The translations under genes and the position numbers were made by a program. From positions 45,223,587-45,287,586 of the forward strand of contig CAMGYJ010000007.1 in the NCBI GenBank assembly GCA_946122785.1: a DNA stretch of 64,000 bases, written 5' to 3'. Below are positions 34,355-47,367 of this stretch, in pieces; within the stretch, counting starts at the first letter, position 1; each line of letters starts with the position of its first letter. The stretch is from Linum tenue. Lineage: Eukaryota; Streptophyta; Magnoliopsida; Malpighiales; Linaceae. Under the pieces are notes generated by a model, which was given only the letters and a program-made list of their open reading frames with translations, was not told the DNA's origin and ran no database searches.

Positions 34355-36389
34355 AGTCCATAAGCAATTAGTAGGCTCGAGGGAAGAAATGGTGCAATAG
34401 GTTGCTAGTTTATCCTTGCGTAATTTTGAATCTCAGGTGAAAGGAAACCCAAATGACATTTACACATCGAATGCAATACACGTCTAGTAGTAACCTTTCT
34501 TGCTATGTGACATATGCAAACTGAATTGTTGACTGACCCACGTGTCTACGTAGCACGAGTCCCACGAGAGAACCTCGTAGGGGATGGCATGATATAAAAA
34601 CATAGTGAATCGGGAAATCCATTGTGGATTCCCTCAATCACATATGCATATGTCAGTTATCGTAACTCTAGGGGGAGTAACACTTTCCCTTCTTCTTTCC
34701 CTCGTCTAGTAGTTTAGATTTACTTGTTATTTCTTTTACTTTTCTTTCAATACAAAATCAAGGGAAATCAAAACCTAGAGGAACATCAGCCAACACGACT
34801 TGATTTAAAAACCAAGATCAACTTCCTTATTGCCTGAGTAAGGGGACGTGAAACGCATGGAGGAAATAGAATCATGGTTACCGACTAGGTAAATTCTACC
34901 TGTTTTTATAGCATATCAGGTACGATGTTTACCATAGTGGTACAATGTTGTCCTTTAGTTGTATAATGTGGAGTTCTGTAGGAATGTGCAGATCAAGGTT
35001 ATGCACCTGGTATGCTCTCGTAAATTAGTGTTGAAGACCAAGATATCTAGTAAAAGGATGTGTATTTGGGCCCTTGCAAAAGATTTTATTTTATTAACAT
35101 TTTTTATACCAAATTGGTTAAATTTAGTTTTTTGAACAGACTACACTCAAATCATCACAATTCTTTCTTTTGGTCTAACTGCCGCTCGAACCAGTGCAAC
35201 TCTCATTTGAAAATGCCATACCCGAATCCATGCTACTCTTCAGATTGCATCCTCTCGTTCCTTAGAAATTTCCATATCTTCACTATTTTCGTCACTAGTT
35301 CTTTTGCACAAAACTCTATTGAAAAAAAAAAATTCTTCGCTCTTCCAAAACATAAAAAGTTTCATAAGATTCGCTCTACTCATTGTGCTCATCGTTTGTT
35401 AGAATGTGAAGTACATCTACACCAATAAGGTAAATCCATTCTATCATGGAAGAAATTATTTTATTTACCTTGGGCACCAAAAGGCAAACACTGGATTGTT
35501 ATCCATAAATAACAGTGATTACTGTATGTCGAGTTTCTTTATCTTGTTCATCAGTAATCATTCAATTCTGTTTATTTTGCCAATATGCATGTTCATGCAA
35601 GATATGCTATAACATTATACCATATATGTACTACCTAATCAATACTTACTCTAATTCAAGCTCTGCTCGCTCCGTTAAAGTTCTCTTTTCTCTATACTCT
35701 GTCGTAGATGATCCCATCAAGTATTGAAAAATCATAATTATTAGTTCATTTCTCATCCAAAGATAATCAATTCGTGGATTTAAAAAAACACAATGCAATA
35801 TTAGCAACATAAAAGTGAAAAACTATTAAAATTAACCAGAAACATGTTACGGTAATGCAACATAAGGGGAAATGTTTAAACTATGAGTCATCAATATAAT
35901 TGGACAATTTAATGCACCAACAAAATTTCATTTTTGTTCTACTTTACTTGTTGCTTACTTTGCCGGTATTGCTTATAGTTAAATTGATTGCTAAGGGGAG
36001 GGTGAATAATTCATTGTAAAAAAAATATATATAAATGAGGTATTTTTTACTTGCATTATGATTCTTCTTTTCTCATACTAAACATGTCTATACAATTCTA
36101 AAGGTAAAGAATAAAAAGGATTTATTTTTCTTGAGAACTTGGAAAAATATAATATTTTGTTAACATGCTTTTTTACAGAGATGTTAAAGATTAAAAATAC
36201 TTTGCAAAAAGAAAAAGGGATTACAAAAAACACAAGATAGAACAACGAGTTGCGTTAAAAGAAAACAAAATGAGATAAAATTTTATCCCGTTTGACTATA
36301 CCGTGTATGGACCAATGTCTTCTGTGTATCTCTTGTTAACATCCAAATAGTAAAAAATTGAGCGGAACACAAAAGTGTTGGCCATAAGC
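34355..36389. repeat. Tandem duplication, right copy (empty sites)
   Basis: Collinear with 29876-34353 but without the Pack-MULE and the hAT element. It starts AGTCCATAAGCAATTAGTAG and ends GTTGGCCATAAGC. Confidence 0.92.
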
Positions 36390-36572
36390 CACAACAACAT
36401 CCTCCCAAAACTCAGTTTTTGCACTTTTCAATTAATCTTTTTGCGTTTGGAAATTAATATTTTCTCAGGTTTTAACTTCTCTATGTTGTGCGTGAAAGCT
36501 CATTATAATATGTTAAACAAACAACCAAAGCTTCTTTGCATGTTCCTCATTTAATTTGTTGCCTTTCATAAT

Positions 36573-38815
36573 TTAACTAAACAATCCAAACTTAACTTGC
36601 GCACCAATGTCATCAATCCACTTTTCTCCTTGTATGAAAGGGTCCACTGTAAACTTCATGGCCTCATCTCGATTGATCACGTGAAACCCCTCCCACTTAA
36701 CTCGACCATCTGTTTTTGATCCTGGTCCTTCATTGCCAAACTCCGCATAATACAATGTCTTTAACCCTTTATCTCCATCCCAAGCCAACCATCCTTCTGG
36801 CTGAATCACGTCCTCGATCGTTGATTCCATTACCACTGTTCTAGAATAGTCCCTCCATGGTCGCCCAAGATAGCTTTTTGTCTTGCTCTTATCATAATCC
36901 TTGTCGGGCTCAATCCTACAATTTTGGAGTACAAAGCCTGTGCTCTGAAACTTGTCCATCCTTCCACTAGCTGTGATGGTATTTTGTTGGTTAGCCATTG
37001 GCTTTCTTAAAAGAATCAAGCAGTTTTGGAAGATTGCTGCTGCATCTCCAAATATGAAGTCCACAGTCCCAGCAATCACGCAGCTACGATAGAATTGGCG
37101 ATGGTTTTGGGAATAGAGTGTGTCTTGGTAGCCTTCAAAGCGTGAGTTTAGGAACACTGCTTTATCTGCTTGTACCCGTATAGCCACAGCTTGGTGCTTT
37201 TCTGCCCCAGCCGTGTTCCTAAATCCCATTGCTTGGCCCAAAAACCCGTGTGCTAGTACCACTGCAAACATTAAAATGTCCCAAAATTATTTGTTTGTTT
37301 AAAAATAAAATCTTGTCTATGGTGTGAATTACTATGTTTACTTGTCATAAATTTATTATTTATATGTCTTCTTGTCATTGCTAAAAAACTATTGTATATA
37401 GTCAAGTATGTATTCTGAGTTCATGCTAAATAATTAAGCAATGTTACTATGTAATTTAATATAATAAACAACTAATATTTTTATAAGTAGGTATAAATAT
37501 GTGTTCGTACCAAAAGTCGCAGTCTGGAAAGTTCGAACACCATCAGCAAAATTCTTACTTCCAGTAACAATGCTTTTCTGCGACCCATCGCCGTAGATGG
37601 TAAGGTTCTCCATCCTCTTTTCTATGGTCACACTTTCTTCATATACCCCTTCCTTTACATAAATGACATACCTGAAATATCAGCATAGTGTCACCATTCC
37701 TTTCATGAAGTAATTTTCACATTAAAATATAACATTAGAAAGATGAGAAGTTGAACAAAAAAGAAAGCACACCTTCCATCATATTGATTAGGAATGGCTT
37801 TGATTGCATCGTTAATAGTCTTGAAGTCTCCACTACCATCTTTAGCAACGACTTTATTGGGCTTCGGCTTGTCGGCACTAGCACCTTTTAGCATCCTCCT
37901 ATCTTCGTGTGTAAACCAACTCGGAAAACCATCCTCATCCAAAGAAGATTCATTTTCCAAAAGCCGACGACTGGCACCTCCAGGCAATACAATGTTAAGC
38001 GCCGAGAGCAATGAATTTGATGTTGCTACAACAGCGAGTGAGTTACTTGTGAACTCCTTGGACGCATTAAAGCTCTTTTCCATGTCAGTTTTGGTCGTGC
38101 CATTGGGGAACCCGTCAATGCAGGTTTGTTGATATGATAACACAGCGCTAAGCCAATTCTTTAGCTCTGGCCCGTTATCAGCCATCTTCTTAAGGTCTTG
38201 TCCAGCCATAGAAATCGAACTATTTAATTCATCCTTTGCCTCCGCGATCAAATTCTTGCAATCTTCTAATGCTCCTTGAACCTTAGGGTCATCTAGTTTC
38301 ATGTTATTAATCTTTTCCATAACGCTTTGAATCTCTGTGCTCACTGCCTGGATTGAAACCTTGATGAAGTCTTCAGGCGTAATAGAGGAGTTTTTCTTGA
38401 TTGCATCATCATATGTGGTTTGACATCTAGTTTGGTAAGTGGAGGAATTGCAAACAGTTTTCACCATTTTTTGAACGTTAGCAATGCCACTTGTCCCCTT
38501 AATAATATCCCCTCCTCCTTCTTTGTCGTCTCCTCCTTTTTCTTTCTCATCATGTGGGGTTGGATCTGCCCCCTTTTTAGTAGCTTGATCTTCCTGATGG
38601 TCTGAATCTCCTGCCTTGGTAGTCTTTTGGTGGTCATCCACATCCTTGTTTTTGTTATTTTTCATCTCCTGCCCAACGTATGCATAAGCACAGGCGACGA
38701 TGAGGACAATGCAAATGATCGCAACAACACAAGCAATGATAAGCTTCTTCCGAAACTTGCGTTGTCTCTCCAACCTCCTCCTTTCTGATATTTGATCAAA
38801 ATCCTGGAAAACCAT
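36573..38815 (-). CDS. Membrane-anchored pectin methylesterase with PMEI pro-region
   Basis: Exons 37773-38815, 37511-37671 and 36573-37261 join in frame to 1893 nt (630 residues plus TAA). A short basic N-terminus (SERRRLERQRKFRKK) precedes one hydrophobic segment (LIIACVVAIICIVLIVACAY), so it is a type-II anchored precursor. Next comes a charged Lys/Asp/Glu/Gly linker (about residues 50-105), then a PMEI inhibitor-like domain. Two basic processing motifs (RRLL and RRML) precede the catalytic domain, which has GVYEE, QAVAI, QDTL, DFIFG and LGRPW. The mature enzyme demethylates wall pectin. It is longer than usual because of the linker and belongs to a different subgroup from the gene at 13309. 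It appears intact. Confidence 0.95.
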
Positions 38816-38907
38816 TTTCTCTTTCTTTTTCTATTACAATTTTTTATTTTCGTTTTTGTTTTGTTGATCTGAGGAGGCCGAGCACTGCAGGATGGCTACT
38901 GGCTAGC

Positions 38908-38941
38908 CTCTCTGCCTTAGCTTTTGTTCTAAGGCAGAGAG
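38908..38941 (-). promoter_or_regulatory. Perfect 13-bp hairpin upstream of the second pectin methylesterase
   Basis: CTCTCTGCCTTAG (38908-38920) and CTAAGGCAGAGAG (38929-38941) form a perfect stem with an 8-nt loop. It lies 93-126 bp upstream of the ATG. A TATA-like TATAAAAT at 39038-39045 (minus) would place the hairpin inside the 5' UTR. Confidence 0.6.
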
Positions 38942-40363
38942 AAAGGGAGGGATAATCAATAGATTTGTCGTTTTTAGGCTTAAGAAATTCTTGTGTTTAA
39001 ACTTGTTTGGTGCCCTATTTTCTAGGCTCTCATTTTTATTTTATAGTTTTTATTTTTTGGTGATTTTGGCTTCAACTCTTTGAAATTAGTCTTATTATTA
39101 TTCAGATGACAAAAGAGCTCTGGTCGAGAGATTTTCAAGCTTTTCTATTCAAAAGTTAGTTATTTTCTCTTTTGAAGAAATGGGTGATACACATTTCTCT
39201 TCTCCTTCCAACCGTATTTCCCGCCCGATTCTTTTGGGCTCGACCCACCTATTTTGCTTTTCTAGAAAATAAATATCATCAACGATGTCTCATTTTTTTC
39301 TTCTTACAATTGATTTGGTGTATATAATATATATGTTATGAGGTAATCTTCAATATCTCCATTGATATTCCTGAGAACATTCCTAAAAATAACTCTTCTC
39401 CATTTTCTTATATAATGACCCTCAACACATTCTTAATAAACTTATTTCAAAATTATATTTGACTGAAATTTTAAATTTTACATTACAAAATTTTGAGACA
39501 CATAAAATATAACACGTCTTATTACACATCAATGAATCGTACTATCTATAAACACAACCTGATTAAATTAATTATTAGCATTTTTTAAATGGTTGAAATA
39601 TCAACTATGCAACAAATAGCATTTTTTAGAAGTACCTTTTGAAATTAGATTTTGTAGTCAAAGACACTAAGAGCCTCGCACGCATGGGTGCGAGTTCAAG
39701 TGGACATGCCTTCCTTACCAAGCAACTATGTCACAAGTTGCATGCTTATAGGGTTGAACCTCCAAGTTCCTCGCGGGCATATGTGCCTTTGAAAGCATCC
39801 ATGTGGAATCCAAGCTTGTCACCTAGATAAGGTGGATATGCAATGATGGGTACAATATAGACAACGTGATCACATATCAATTTGATAATGGGCTTTCTAA
39901 GAGGCAAGCTCTAAGTTCATCATGAGTGCTGACACAAGTTGAGGTGTACATGGTCTCATCACTAGACGACCATGTGTACCTCAAGACCTCATCACCATAC
40001 GGGAAGTTAGGACCCGATAAATTTTTGTAGATGGACGAGAACTCCTCATCATTCAAATAACACTCCTCAGTATGGTGGTCATGTCGAGCAAAGACATGAG
40101 ACATACATGGAAACCTTACGGAGTGACATTGGAACAAAGGGACGACTAGGGAACAACTACCACTCATCCCATGATTGAAGCCATGTCATCAACATTTGTG
40201 GAAGAGATAACACTTCTTCGTCGTTGTTGCCGCCATTTGACTATGAATAAAAGAAACCTTACTATCTTTCATGATTTACACTTGGTTATGCTTTGCTTAT
40301 AATGTTTCAGAGCTCATTCTTATTGAGGTTTGATTGGAAATTTTTGTGTACAAAAATAGACCA
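38942..40363. other. Intergenic DNA and gene promoter, no gene
   Basis: Holds the presumed promoter of the second pectin methylesterase, then AT-rich sequence. A minus-strand frame at 39877-40167 has no recognisable domain. Confidence 0.45.
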
Positions 40364-40372
40364 TTTAAGATA

Positions 40373-40868
40373 GGGTTATAGGTATAATATGCCCCTTTAC
40401 TATGAAGTTTTATCAAATATGCCCTTCTACTATTTTTAACATCAAATATGCCCCTGTACTTTGAAAAAAATTATCAAACATGCCCTTCTGTTAAAATTTC
40501 CATTGAAAAAATCGTCAATCATGGTTGAACCGATATTTAGACGGCCCGACATCGGCAAATGGGGAGAAAAATGTCAGTTTTGTCTCCTGTTTTATTTCTT
40601 TGGGTCTTTTCAAAGTGAAATTATTTGAATGATTTGATTATACAAAAGAACCAAAAAAATCTATAGTGAAAATTTCAGGGATATTTTAGTCATTTGTGTC
40701 GCCCAAACTAAAGTTTGGTCTTGGTTAACGGTTTTTGGATGAAAATTTTAACAAAAGAGCATGTTTGATCATTTTTACAAAGTACAGGGGCATGTTTGAT
40801 ATAAAAAATAGTAGAGGGGCATGTTTGATAAAACATCATAGTAGAGGGGCATATTATCCCTATAACCC
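40373..40868. mobile_element. MULE-type MITE (496 bp)
   Basis: Inverted ends GGGTTATAGGTATAATATGC and, read inward from the right, GGGTTATAGGGATAATATGC. The arms are long, with AAATATGCCC words. Perfect 9-bp target duplication tttaagata at 40364-40372 and 40869-40877. Confidence 0.92.
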
Positions 40869-40877
40869 TTTAAGATA

Positions 40878-41394
40878 ATATTTAATATTGTAACTTTAAC
40901 CATGAATCAGGCCATGATGAGCATATTTCAAATTGAGGATCACTTATCCCAAATAAACCATTTGAAATTAAAAATACATCAAATTATCATAGTATCTCAT
41001 TGACTATGACATCCTTCATAGTCACTACTAGCCTCCCTAAATCAAATGGAATCCCTAAGTTTGCCAATTCAAAATAAGACGAGTAGTGAACATGCTTGTA
41101 GGGGATGTTATTGCCAAGGCCAAAGGCAACAACCCAAACCGCAACACATATAATCTAATGTGGCACAATCACCCCAACTTTGCATGGTCTTCACCCACAT
41201 CCTCTCGTCCACTTGGATTTCATACACTAGTTCAAGGTTGCCAATAGAGGCCTCCCTATCAGGGACAACATTATTAGCAACAACAACCTCCATACCGACC
41301 TCCTGGTCAACCGACTTCTTCACATCCTCTTCTAGACTAGGCGTCCAAGTTTGAGGAGATGATGTAATAGTTTGTGAGCACTAGTAATCATAGG
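40878..41394. other. Intergenic or decayed Gypsy upstream sequence
   Basis: No clear domain. It may be the upstream part of the decayed gag-pol that becomes recognisable at about 41395. Confidence 0.4.
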
Positions 41395-42989
41395 TTTGGA
41401 CTCCTTGATAAGTTTATTGATATGGAAAACGAGAAATTCCAGAATCTAGAGGCAGGCTTTAGGAATCACTAGGCTTCTCGACATAACCTGGAAATAGATA
41501 TTGACACCATAGCTCAGGCTCACACTTCTAGGGCTTCTGGTGCACTATTCGATCACACAATTCCCAAAAGACACAAAAGACCCAAAGGCATATCTGAAGG
41601 ATATTCTCCTTAAGTGTGGGAAGGAGACTATAGATGCTCATGCTCCTAAGTCACAGGAAGGTGTACAGTCCACTCCGGCACAATCAACGTTGAGGAGGAA
41701 AAGGAGGCAGAATTATCCAAGTTCATGGCAATGCTAAAGCAGGTGCACATCAACCTACTATTCGTGAAGGTTATATCGTAGATTCCCAAGTATGCTAAGT
41801 TCTTGAAAGACTTCTTCACCAACAAGAAGAAGCTTGGGGATCTCTCCATTTTGATGCTAAATGAGGAGTGTTATTCCATGATGCATAACAAGCTGTCGGG
41901 AAATCAAAAAGGCATAGGAAGTTTTGCTATCCTTTGAATCATTGGTTCTATGTATGTAGGAAAGTGTTTGTCCCTATGAGCTAATATAAATGTTATGTCA
42001 TATAAATTGTTTACAAAGTTAAGCCTAGGTGAATCCAATGCTACTAATGAGTATTCAATTGGCTTTTAGTTTTATCATGCACCCTAAGAGTATTGTAGAG
42101 GATTTTCTAGTCAAAGTCGGTAGATTCATTTATCCTATTGATTTTTTGATACTTCAACTAAATGAAGATGTGGATGTACCCTTGATCTTAGGTAGACCTT
42201 TTCTGGATGCCACCATGGCACTCGTTTATATGCATGATGGGAAATGCTGCGGTTGGGAATGAACAAGTCACTTTTTCCATTTTCTGATAATCTGAAGCAT
42301 TCTCGTGTGCTTAATTATCTGGAATATTGTGATAATGTGTATGATTTTGGGACATCACGTGCCATCACCAGTGCAGGTACTGATGATTTTCTTGAGCAAT
42401 GTCTTTTGATAGGAGAACAACCTTCTAAGAAGGCGCAGCTTGCAGCATTAGATGTGGTAGTGATACAAGATCATCAGCCACCAGTGGTGTTAGTCTCCAG
42501 ATCAATTTGGATCACCACCTCACTGGAGGAACCACCAGATTTGGAGTTTAAGCCCCTCCCTAGTCACCTCAAGTATGCATTCTTGAGGGAGGGCAACAAG
42601 CTTGCGCTCATTATTAGCTCTTCTCTCACACCTGGTCCTGACTGTTGGTATGCTTTTGATAAGTTTTGACCCTGCTCTTGTCTCATGTCATCGACTATAC
42701 TGATCACTTTGCAATTTGGTTCCTGATGAGAAAGTTTGATGCCAAGCCTCGGCTCATACGATGAATCCTTCTTCTCTAGGAGTCCGACATTGAGATCAAG
42801 GATAATAAGGTTGCGGAAAACTTGAATGATGATCATCTATCCCAACTCGAAGGTCCTTTGATAGTCAAATTTGATGAGGAGATTCATGATTCCTTTTGGA
42901 TGAGAGACTCATCATGATGTGCTTCATGAAGAGTGTCATCCCATGGTATTTCAATTTTCCAAAATTTATCTTATGAAGGAGATGACTAC

Positions 42990-44418
42990 TGATAGACCGT
43001 TATTTACACATGTTTTTACCCCTGCTCTTACTCTGTTTGAGGTATTGATTCTCGTGTTTTAGGCCGATTTCACGCTAGGTTGTGCTTGTTTATGATATTT
43101 CAGGTCCTAGTACGTGAATGGAGGCTTGGGAGCGAGTTTGGGGTCGATTGGACGAGGATCGGACGCATGGCGAGGTTCTGAGGAAGTCGCACGGGCACAC
43201 CCACAACCCACACGGCCGTGCAAGTGACCAGTTTGGCCGTGTGGGATTGTGCGAGAGCAAACACGGGCAGAGCAGAAAACCCACACGGCCGTGTGAGGAT
43301 GTATGTTGGCCGTGTGGAATTCTGCGAGGCCAAACACGGGCACAAGTGAAATCCACACGGCCGTGCAAAGTGCAACCCTGGCCGTGTGAGATGGCTGAAG
43401 ATCGACTTAATGGTACGCTGCGTTTCGACTCGCACGGGCAAGATGGTGAGCCACACGGCCGTGCGGCATGCCCGTGTGAGTCGGGGAATTCTGGTTTTTA
43501 AGCAGATTTCAGCCAAAACAGAGGGGGATTCGAGTTTTAGAGAGACAGAACGATTCCTAGAGAGAGAAAGCGACGAACAAGAGTCTCCAAGTGCCCTAGC
43601 TTGATCTTCAACACCATTGGAGCTTGGCTTGAGCTTGGAGAGGTGCCGATTCAACGTCCAGGAGCAGAAATCCATCTTCACAGTATGATTTCCGCGTCTG
43701 ATTCTGCTTTTGCTTCTTTCTCCATGGAGTAGTTCTCCCATTCATCCGGGTGTGGGAAACCCTAGATCTGTATGTTAGGATTGATTGTATGAACCCAAGT
43801 ACTGTTTCTATGATTTGATTATATTCGATTGAGGTTTGAATGATTGAATGACTTGAATCCTGATCAAATTCCTGTTGTTTCTGCTTTAACCTAGAATGAG
43901 AATATCTGCCTAGGTTAATAGAGTATCCTTGATTGAAGGTGGCGAATTGGTGACTTTAGTCGAGGAGCCAATTCGCTATTCTGTACCGAATTCCATTCGG
44001 TAGTGGAGGTTTGGTTCGTTAGGGCCTCAATCTGTTTACTCCGGTGGAGGTTAGTCGCCCGCTAGAGACTCAGATTGAGAGGGTCTGAAGACCTTTAGTC
44101 GAGACTTCAGACTGTTTGAGAACCTTCCGCAGTATAACTATCATAGAAATTGAACTTGGTAATTACAATCCGGCTTAACTACAGACTAGGGGGAACCATA
44201 TCCGGGTGACCTCTCTTAACCTGAAAACAACCGTTTAGTTACTTTGCTTGCTTGTTAGTTAAGATCTTCACTAAAGTTGCATTGCTAGATAATACGAATT
44301 CACTGAGTAGTCATCACATCTAGGACCCGGGTTGACAATAAAACCCAAACCCGCTATACTACGCTTTAGGAAGTGGTTACACTTGGCCATTTTCTAGAGT
44401 GACAGTAGGAGTGAGTCA
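42990..44418 (+). repeat. Solo LTR 1 (1429 bp)
   Basis: TGATAGACCG to GAGTGAGTCA, with a perfect 5-bp target duplication actac at 42985-42989 and 44419-44423. It separates two parts of the pol reading frame that are otherwise contiguous. It contains many CACACGGCCGTG words at 43190-43480. Confidence 0.93.
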
Positions 44419-44534
44419 ACTACTCAAGGGAAGTGGAAGTTCTTCTCCAATATGCATCATTATTTCTGGGATGATCCTTACCTTTTCTAAATTAGAGCTT
44501 ATGGCGTCATTCCTGGTGTGTGATGGAGGTGATG

Positions 44535-47367
44535 TGATAACGCTATATTTGAACATGTTTTTCTTCTCATTTCTCGATCGTTTGAGCTCGGTGTCTGACT
44601 CGCTCCTACTGTCACTCTAGAAAATGGCCAAGTGCAACCACTTCCTAAAGCGTAGTATAGCGGATTTGGGTTTTATTGTCAACCCGGGTCCTAGATGTGA
44701 TGACTACTCGGTGAATTCTTGTTATTTAGCGGTGAACTTTTAGTGCAACTCAAGCAAACAAAACACAAAGCAAGTAAACGGTTGTTGTCAAGTCAAGAGA
44801 GGTCACCCGGATATGGTTCCCCCTAGACTGCAGTTAAGTCGGATTGCAATCTACCAAGTTCAGTTTTCATGAAAGTTATACTGCGGAAGGTTCTCAATTA
44901 GCCTGAAGTCTCGACTAAAGGTCTCCAGACCCTCTCAATTTGAGTCTCCAGCGGGAGACTAAACTCCACCGGAGTAAACAGATTGAGGCCCTAATGAATC
45001 AAACCTCCACTACCGAACTGACTTCGGTACAGAGTAGCGAATTGGCTTCTCGACTAAAGTCACCAATTCGCCACCTTCGATTAAGGGTACTCTATCAACC
45101 TAGGCAGATATTCTCATTCTAGGTTAAAGCAGAAACAACAAGAATTTGATCAGGATTCAAGTCATTCAATCATTTAAACCTCAATCGAATATAATCAATT
45201 CACAAACTCTGTACTTGGGTTCATACAATCAGACCTAGCATACAAATCTAGGGTTCCCCATACCCAGATGAATGGGGAAACTACTCCATAGAGAAAGAAG
45301 CAAAAGCAGATTCAGACGCGGAAATCATACTGTGAAGTTGGATTTCTGCTCCTGGACGTTTAATCGCACTTCTCCAAGCTCAAGACGGGCTCCAATGGTG
45401 TTGAAGATCGATCTATGGCGCTTGGGAACTCTGGTTCGTCGCTTTCTCTCTCTAGGTATCGCTTTCTCTCTCAAAAACTCGGCACCCTCTGAAAATTGGC
45501 CTTCTTTCTCTTTTATCAGCTGCCCTCGCGATACCCGGTCGGGTATTTTTGGGTTCGACCGGGTATTCATAAAACGCGCCGTTCTACTAAGGGGAAAAAT
45601 CCCCGGTCTATCCTCATAATCCCCGACCGGGAATTTAAGGCCATCGCCCGGGCCCCCTTCTGCTTCTCACGGGTGCCCGAAGGGAAAAATACCCGGTCAA
45701 GGCCAGAATATACCCGGTCGGGTATTTCTTCCTTTGGCCGGGTATTCTGGTCCAACAGCCTCCTTTTTCCCAACTTCGCTCCTTTCGACCCGGAACTCGT
45801 TCCTTCGCCTCGATTCCAACGCCGGGACCTGAAATATGACATAAACACACAACCTAGCGTGAAATCGGCTTAAAACACGAGATTCCTCATCACAAACGGC
45901 TTCAGAATAGGGGTGAAAACATGTATAATTATCGGTCTATCAGTGTCTCGCTCTCATTTCCTATTCTACGCTAGGTTGTATTGGTTGATGATGTTTCAGG
46001 TCCTAGCACGTGAATAGGTACAAAGGAGCGAATTTTGTGACATTTTGGAGCGAAATGGCAGAATGCATGGAGAAGTTACGACCCTGCTTTAGGAGTTACG
46101 GCTATGCTGTAACTTTACCTAAAAGCCCGTAACTTCTCAAGGGAAGGACCAGGGATTCTAGGAGAAACTTCAAAGTTACGACCAGACCTGAGAAGTTACG
46201 GTTTGGATCGTAATTCGCCCTAAGCACCCGTAACTCTTGGGAGGTGATGACACCAGGATTCCACGAGCGTTCTTGGAGTTACGGCCTTACCTCTCAAGTT
46301 ATGGTTGAGACCGTAACTCCTCCAAAGAAGCGGTAACTCTTGATTTAAGGAGCACAACAATGACAACGTTTTAAGGAGTTACGGGCAAAAAGAGGGAGTT
46401 ACGGTCGTAACATAGGCTGTAACTCGCAAAGTTCCAGCTTATAAAAGGGATGCTCGAGAAAAAGGAAAAGGATCCAGATTTTTGGAGTTCTAAAGGATGA
46501 AAGAGAACCCTAGAGATAAAGTGACGAAGGACAACCCTTGGGCAAGAATTGGAGAGATCTAAAGATCTCAAAGCTCGATTCCTCATCCTCGGAGTACCGA
46601 TTAGCCGCCAGGATCAGATTTGCATTGTTCACATGATGATTTCTCCTCCAAGCATGATGTTTCCACTCCTCTCCATGGAGTAAAATTCATTCTCATCTGG
46701 GTAAGAAGAACCCTAGTTTTGTATGTTAGGAATGGTTGTATGAACCCCATTTGCGAATGATTGATTTGATATATTCAATTGAGGAGTTAATCATTGCATG
46801 AGTCCTGATCAAGACTGTGTGATTCCTACATTAACCTAGAACGATAGTCTCTACATAGGTTAAAAGAGCAACCTTAAATTGGAAATGGTGAATCGATTGC
46901 TTTAGTTGAGAAATCGATTCACTACTCCGTACTGGAGTTAACCCCAGTAGAGGAAGTCTGGCACATTACTGCCTTGGTTGGTTTATGTCGGTGGAGGTTA
47001 GTCGCCCACCGGGTATTCGAAATGAGAGGGTTTGGATGACTTTAGTCGAGATTACAGACTTGTTAAGAACTTTCCGCAGTGTATCTATTAATCATAGTAA
47101 ATTGGGAACGTATAACCTGAACTAGCTGCACACTAGGGGGAATCATACATGGATAACCTTTAGCACTTGAAAGAACCAGAACATTACTTGTTTTTCGTTT
47201 CTTTAGATTTTAAACAACTACACTAAACTGTTCCGCTAGATAATAGAAGTTCATGGAGTAAGCAGTAGATCTAGAGTCCGAGTCGATATTAAAACTAAAC
47301 CACTGTTCTACATTTCCATCCTACGATTGCACTTGGTCGTAGTTTAGTGTTGTGTTATAGGGTGTCA
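44535..47367 (+). repeat. Solo LTR 3, interrupted by solo LTR 2
   Basis: Starts TGATAACGCTATATTTGAAC and ends ATAGGGTGTCA; the flanks are tgatg (44530-44534) and agatg (47368-47372). Without the inserted LTR it is 1481 bp. Its variable block (46070-46450) is full of AGTTACGG and CCGTAACTC words. Flanking pol sequence joins across it. Confidence 0.85.
44596..45942 (-). repeat. Solo LTR 2 (1347 bp), inverted, inside solo LTR 3
   Basis: On the minus strand it reads TGATAGACCG...GCGAGTCA. Perfect 5-bp target duplication gtgtc at 44591-44595 and 45943-45947. Its variable block (45520-45780) repeats CCGGGTATT and AATACCCGG. It forms a large inverted repeat with solo LTR 1, with 177 bp between them. 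Confidence 0.93.

Noticed and set aside
43090..43741. Several overlapping open frames of 80-213 residues
   Set aside because: They follow from repeated CACACGGCCGTG words in a solo LTR, read in several frames on both strands.
42985..45947. One large inverted-repeat transposon spanning 42990-45942
   Set aside because: Each arm has its own 5-bp target duplication (actac and gtgtc) and TG...CA ends, so they are two separate solo LTRs.
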